DNA of 64,000 nucleotides, from positions 124,001 to 188,000 of the forward strand of contig JADGJL010000001.1 in assembly GCA_027600665.1 (NCBI GenBank). The letters run 5' to 3'. Made by a program: the position numbers and the translations under genes. The stretch is from Irineochytrium annulatum. Its lineage: Eukaryota > Chytridiomycota > Chytridiomycetes > Chytridiales > Chytridiaceae. Numbering within the stretch: position 1 is the stretch's first letter; every line of letters starts with the position of its first letter. Below, piece after piece: positions 62,006-64,000 of this stretch. A model generated the notes under the pieces. It ran no database searches, had not been told where the DNA came from, and saw only the letters and a program-made list of their open reading frames with translations.

Positions 62006-64000
62006 TTACCTCCCCAGTGGAATATTATTCTTCGTCGTTTGTTTCAACGCAGATGTAATAATCTGTTGCTGTTCCATACTATGCACAAGCTGATAACCGC
62101 TGGAAGGACTTGCGTGTTCCGGGCGACCTTCGTATCTAACGGTTGTGCCTTCCGGAGCAACTTCGCGAAGACGAGGCTCCATGTAAGTCCAGGCGCCCAT
62201 ATTTTTGTTTTCTTCCTGTACCCATACCAGTTCTTTTACATTACTGAAACGTGCGAGGATACGTTTGATCTCTTCTGCCGGGAACGGATACAGCTGTTCC
62301 ACTCGAATGATGTGAAGCCATGACCAATCTGCTTTATCTTTTTCAAAAGCATCTTCCAGGTCAATGGCAATCTTGCCACTGCACAGAATAATGCGCTCCA
62401 CACGATCCGGCTGCGTACCCAGCCCAGCTTGCTCAAGCACAAGTTCGAATTTGCCTTCACTGAATTCCACTGCAGGTGATGCAACACGCGGATTCCGGAT
62501 GAGACTTTTCGGTGACATCATCACAAGTGGACGGGCATCTTCCGTTTCAGTCAACGAAGCTTGACGACGCAACAAGTGGAAGTACTGGGAAGCACTCGAC
62601 AAGTTGGCAACCGTCATGTTGTCTTCTGCACACAACTGTAGGAAGCGTTCCAGACGAGCACTTGTATGCTCAGGTCCCTGACCTTCATTCGCATGTGGAA
62701 GCAACATCACCAGACTGGATTTTTGAGACCACTTGGCACGACCTGCGGATACAAACTGGTCAAAAATAACCTGTGCACAGTTGGCAAAATCCCCGAATTG
62801 AGCTTCCCAGATGACCAGTGTATCTGGTGAATATACGTTATATCCGTATTCGAATCCAACAACGGATTCTTCAGACAACGGACTGTTATAGATGGCAAAG
62901 GATGCTCTTGCCTGTGGCAAGTGATGCAACGGGCAGAACTTGGCTCCGTTCTCCGAATCATGCAGTACCAGATTCCGATGAGCGAATGTAGCGCGCTCGG
63001 CATCCTGTCCACTAATCCGAATTGGTTTGCCATCAGCGAGAATGGTTGCAAATGCGAGTGTCTCCGCAAGGCTCCAATCCACTTTTTCCCCTTCGTTCAG
63101 GGAAGTGCTCCGGCGTTGCAAAATGCGCTGTAGCTTCGGATACACATTGAAGTTCTCAGGCCATTTCAGCAGGTCCGCATTAATGCTGCGCAGATTCTCC
63201 AATGGTACGGCAGTAGGCGTAATTGTAACTGCTTCCGGCTCACTGATTTTCCGTTGGTAATATTCATGTACTTCATTTTTCTTCATCTGGTCATAAGCTT
63301 CTTTTAATTTGTTCGTTACTCCATCGCGAATGCTCGTAATGGACGCATCATCGATAACCGATTCCTGCTTCAATAGATCCTGATACAGGTGGCTTACCGT
63401 TGGATGGTTTTTCACCTTGTCATAAACGATAGGTTGAGTCGTTTCGGGATCATCAGTTTCATTATGGCCGTAACGACGGTAACCGATCAAGTCGATCAGG
63501 AAATCCTTTTTGAAACGATTGCGATACTCTGCTGCCATACGAATGGCTGCAATACAAGCTTCCGGATTGTCCGCATTCACGTGTACAATCGGAATTTCGT
63601 ACCCTTTAGCAAGGTCACTTGCGTAGTATGTTGAACGGGAATCACCGCTATCTGTAGTGAAACCCAGACGATTGTTAACGATAATATGGATGGTTCCACC
63701 ATTCTGATATCCTGGCAGAGCTTTGAAGTTAAGTGTCTCCGCAACGATCCCTTCTCCAGGGAATGCGGCATCACCGTGCATCAAAATGGTAGCTGCCTTC
63801 GTTACATCCTGTTTCGGATATCCAGGGTCACGACGGTCATCCTGAGCCGCACGTGCAAAACCCTGCACAACCGGATTGACGTATTCCAGATGGCTCGGGT
63901 TATTCGCCAGAGTAAGGCGGGCCTGCACAGTTTCCCCGTCTTTTACAAAACGGTTGGCACCCATATGATATTTGACATCCCCCGTCCAACCGTAGTTGAT
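62006..64000 (-). CDS. sucA: 2-oxoglutarate dehydrogenase E1, C-terminal part (runs off the window)
   Basis: The 664 C-terminal codons plus stop of the thiamine-pyrophosphate E1 subunit; the N-terminal part lies beyond 64000. Visible: [80 protein letters not shown] and the C-terminal [16 protein letters not shown]. It decarboxylates 2-oxoglutarate and passes succinyl to SucB. Gene order sucA-sucB as in Bacillus odhAB. Confidence 0.96.
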   Translation of the reverse strand: MNYGWTGDVKYHMGANRFVKDGETVQARLTLANNPSHLEYVNPVVQGFARAAQDDRRDPGYPKQDVTKAATILMHGDAAFPGEGIVAETLNFKALPGYQNGGTIHIIVNNRLGFTTDSGDSRSTYYASDLAKGYEIPIVHVNADNPEACIAAIRMAAEYRNRFKKDFLIDLIGYRRYGHNETDDPETTQPIVYDKVKNHPTVSHLYQDLLKQESVIDDASITSIRDGVTNKLKEAYDQMKKNEVHEYYQRKISEPEAVTITPTAVPLENLRSINADLLKWPENFNVYPKLQRILQRRSTSLNEGEKVDWSLAETLAFATILADGKPIRISGQDAERATFAHRNLVLHDSENGAKFCPLHHLPQARASFAIYNSPLSEESVVGFEYGYNVYSPDTLVIWEAQFGDFANCAQVIFDQFVSAGRAKWSQKSSLVMLLPHANEGQGPEHTSARLERFLQLCAEDNMTVANLSSASQYFHLLRRQASLTETEDARPLVMMSPKSLIRNPRVASPAVEFSEGKFELVLEQAGLGTQPDRVERIILCSGKIAIDLEDAFEKDKADWSWLHIIRVEQLYPFPAEEIKRILARFSNVKELVWVQEENKNMGAWTYMEPRLREVAPEGTTVRYEGRPEHASPSSGYQLVHSMEQQQIITSALKQTTKNNIPLGR

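Overview
The window looks like a chromosomal segment of a Paenibacillus-type, spore-forming, low-to-mid GC Firmicute. Supporting signs: spore-coat genes, T-box leaders on pheST and ilv-leu, an ATT-started infC with an L20-type leader, the ytqA-mnmM pair, an LplBC/YesS-like sugar transporter locus and strong AGGAGG ribosome sites. There is no rRNA, prophage, transposase or CRISPR array. About 45 protein genes and one tRNA-Gly are packed between many intrinsic terminators, and most genes are on the minus strand.

Layout. 1-3 kb: the start of an aminotransferase behind an Lrp/AsnC regulator, two small spore-coat proteins and a FAD oxidoreductase. 3-9 kb: an MFS transporter, a zinc-ribbon protein, DUF350 membrane proteins, mutS2, a YvlD-like membrane protein and a CuA-type cupredoxin lipoprotein. 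9-16 kb: a giant ZapA protein (913 codons, an 11-residue-repeat coiled coil), then pheT and pheS behind a phenylalanine T-box. The pheST leader appears to carry a MITE-like insertion. 16-22 kb: an ABC-F protein with a leader peptide and attenuator, tRNA-Gly, a membrane GGDEF-EAL protein with a broken GGDEF site, and a DRE-TIM aldolase. 22-28 kb: a MoxR/DUF58/DUF4129 module, a soluble PAS histidine kinase, a zinc-ribbon protein and a 2-Cys peroxiredoxin with PerR boxes. 29-37 kb: branched-chain amino acid synthesis (ilvB-ilvH-ilvC-leuA under a leucine T-box), an aldo-keto reductase in opposite orientation, then leuB. 37-45 kb: a GNAT protein, a Gly/Pro-rich protein, a BMP-type nucleoside ABC transporter and infC-rpmI-rplT. 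45-56 kb: glycosyltransferases, a PAP2 phosphatase, a sugar ABC transporter with a divergent AraC-type sensor/regulator, and trmB. 56-64 kb: ytqA-mnmM, manA, an alpha/beta hydrolase, and sucB followed by a truncated sucA.

The strongest leads are RNA-level and architectural: the ABC-F leader (putative 12-residue upstream ORF plus intrinsic terminator), the MITE-like element between the pheST promoter and its T-box, the hendecad-repeat ZapA fusion, tandem PerR boxes, a cre-like site inside the promoter of the AraC-type regulator, and a MerR-type operator in the promoter of the aldo-keto reductase. No clearly new defence or mobile system was found. All assignments come from reading motifs and context, without database searches.
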